Assembly (NCBI GenBank): GCA_017792445.1
Contig: CP051232.1
Location: forward strand, 3,322,001-3,386,000
Length of the DNA stretch: 64,000 bases
Source: Maritimibacter sp.
Lineage (GTDB): Bacteria > Pseudomonadota > Alphaproteobacteria > Rhodobacterales > Rhodobacteraceae
Direction of reading: 5' to 3'
The first letter of the stretch is position 1. Every line of letters begins with the position of its first letter. Positions 62,957-64,000 of the stretch are shown one piece after another. The translations under genes and the position numbers were made by a program. The notes beneath the pieces are model-generated. The model made no database searches and was not told the DNA's origin. It saw only the letters and a program-made list of their open reading frames with translations.

Positions 62957-63964
62957 ATGACGACTTTGAGACAGAGGACCCGCGCCTACACGACGCGGAA
63001 CAACCGGATTGCGGGCGTAAGCATCGGTGTGACGGTGGCGATTTACCTTGGCGCGCTGGTTTCCGCACTGGAACTGTCGCAGGCGGGGAATTGGCTGGCG
63101 GCGGTGCCGATGATGGTCGTGATCGGCGTCACCGGCGTCCGGCTGTACATGCTGCAGCACGATTGCGGCCACGGATCCTTTTTCACGCGGCGCAAGGTGA
63201 ACGACATCGCCGGGACGCTTCTGTCGCCCTTCACCCTGACGCCGTACAAGGCGATCCGCTACAATCACAACCAGCACCACGCGCATATCGGCAACCTGGA
63301 CCGCCGCGACAGCACCGAGATCTACGTGATGACGGTCGAGGAATATCTTGCCGCGCCGTGGTGGCAGAAGGCCGGCTACCGGCTTTACCGCAGTTTCACC
63401 GTTCTTTTCCTGATCGGGCCGACCTTCCTGTATGTCCTGCGCTATCGCTGGCCGCGCAACGTGATGAAGTCCGGCTTAAGCAACCTGTTGATCCACAACG
63501 CCCTTCTCGCGCTGCTGCTGTGGGCGATCTGGTCAACCTACGGGACCACCGGCCTGCTGGTCTGGCTTGGGTCCGTCGTCTTGGGGGCGTCGACCGGGGT
63601 GCTGATCCCCTACGTGCAGCACAATTTCGAGGACGTGTTCTGGAGCCGCCCCGATGACATGACCTTCGATCAGGCGGCAGTCGAGGGCTCGGCGGTGCTG
63701 GACTTCGGCGCGTTCTTCGACCTGTGTACTGCGAATATTGCATATCACGACCTGCACCACCTGAATTCCAACATCCCGTGCTACAACTTGAAGCGGTGTT
63801 ACCGCGAACTCGAAGGCACCTTCCGCTCGCGCAAGATCGGCTTTCGCGAGGCGATTGGCTGCCTGCGCTGGAAGCTGTGGGATGAGGACGCGGGCCGAAT
63901 GACGCCGTTTCCGCGGCGCGGCGCCGTGGCATCTAGACAAATTGAAGCGAATTCTACTATCTGA
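62957..63964 (+). CDS. membrane fatty acid desaturase
   Basis: 335 residues. Three His boxes: QHDCGHGSF (HxxxH type), NHNQHHAH (HxxHH) and YHDLHHLN (HxxHH), the di-iron ligands of acyl-lipid desaturases. Four to five hydrophobic helices flank them. It introduces a double bond into membrane lipid acyl chains, with regiospecificity unknown (the DCGHGSF and QHHAHIGN wording resembles delta-12 or delta-9 enzymes). ATG 62957 was chosen; ATG 62930 adds nine residues and neither has a good ribosome site. Downstream 36 bp to the window end hold nothing recognised. Confidence 0.88.
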   Translation: MTTLRQRTRAYTTRNNRIAGVSIGVTVAIYLGALVSALELSQAGNWLAAVPMMVVIGVTGVRLYMLQHDCGHGSFFTRRKVNDIAGTLLSPFTLTPYKAIRYNHNQHHAHIGNLDRRDSTEIYVMTVEEYLAAPWWQKAGYRLYRSFTVLFLIGPTFLYVLRYRWPRNVMKSGLSNLLIHNALLALLLWAIWSTYGTTGLLVWLGSVVLGASTGVLIPYVQHNFEDVFWSRPDDMTFDQAAVEGSAVLDFGAFFDLCTANIAYHDLHHLNSNIPCYNLKRCYRELEGTFRSRKIGFREAIGCLRWKLWDEDAGRMTPFPRRGAVASRQIEANSTI

Positions 63965-64000
63965 CTCATGTGGGGCCATCGCCTGTCCGGGCGAAAGCTG

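Overview
The window is a high-GC (roughly two-thirds G+C by eye) chromosomal segment of an alphaproteobacterium, most likely a Rhodobacterales member of the Roseobacter/Paracoccaceae type. Supporting signs are an Entner-Doudoroff edd-eda pair, a gamma-glutamyl-polyamine-type gene set, carnitine-dehydrogenase and BKACE genes, an MttB-like methyltransferase, a PIN protein and a small basic protein of kinds I associate with Rhodobacter, and a GTTC-N7-GTTC LexA box in front of uvrA. I see no rRNA, tRNA, prophage, insertion sequence or CRISPR. Coding density is high and genes overlap often (ATGA/GTGA junctions).

Layout. 1-2.3 kb: a window-truncated B12-type reductive-dehalogenase-like gene behind a MarR regulator, with a palindromic operator candidate shared with a divergent HAD phosphatase. 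2.4-8.3 kb: an MttB-family methyltransferase, a DUF3592-like membrane protein, an orphan CoxL-like molybdopterin subunit and a DUF2235 hydrolase. 8.3-11.6 kb (minus): class I glutamine amidotransferase, gamma-glutamylpolyamine-synthetase-like protein and PuuB-like oxidase as an operon; the matching PuuD-like hydrolase lies at 19.8 kb. 11.8-15.7 kb: folE2, trkH and two unknown small genes around an AT-richer spacer with a perfect 19-bp dyad. 15.7-17.1 kb: DHFR-like/ArsR/SRPBCC operon. 17.3-22 kb: malate synthase G, a repeat patch, PuuD-like protein, GT87-like membrane protein. 22.2-24.6 kb: BKACE enzyme, lipoprotein and carnitine dehydrogenase. 24.7-33.7 kb: YbaK, glnE with a small follower gene, D-lactate/glycolate-type FAD oxidase, ClC channel, lipoprotein and a 50-residue basic protein. 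34-36.6 kb: edd-eda with a LacI-type operator on the promoter. 36.6-41.5 kb: trpS with a Trp-codon leader peptide and attenuator, rlmI-like methyltransferase, PIN protein, moaA, lipoprotein. 41.6-47.4 kb: UbiH-like hydroxylase, pyrimidine nucleotidase, GntR regulator, a c-di-GMP-type (MshEN) glycosyltransferase, carA. 47.5-53.4 kb: yqeY, MFS transporter, SOS-boxed uvrA and two small exported proteins. 53.5-58.8 kb (minus): RND pump with an adaptor whose helical hairpin is built of regular heptads. 59.1-64 kb: yfgM-bamB-der, then a fatty acid desaturase.

The most notable non-gene signals are: (1) a complete, apparently leaderless, Trp leader peptide (tandem TGG) with mutually exclusive hairpins and a U-tract terminator ahead of trpS; (2) a family of dispersed two-part repeats at five intergenic sites, one forming a 36-bp-arm inverted repeat between edd and eda; (3) a GTTAGCGCTAAC operator overlapping the edd promoter; and (4) an N-terminal pair of exact 24-residue MshEN motifs on a glycosyltransferase. 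Functions are assigned by recognition of family motifs, not by database search; start codons were chosen by Shine-Dalgarno spacing and neighbour overlap and some remain ambiguous.
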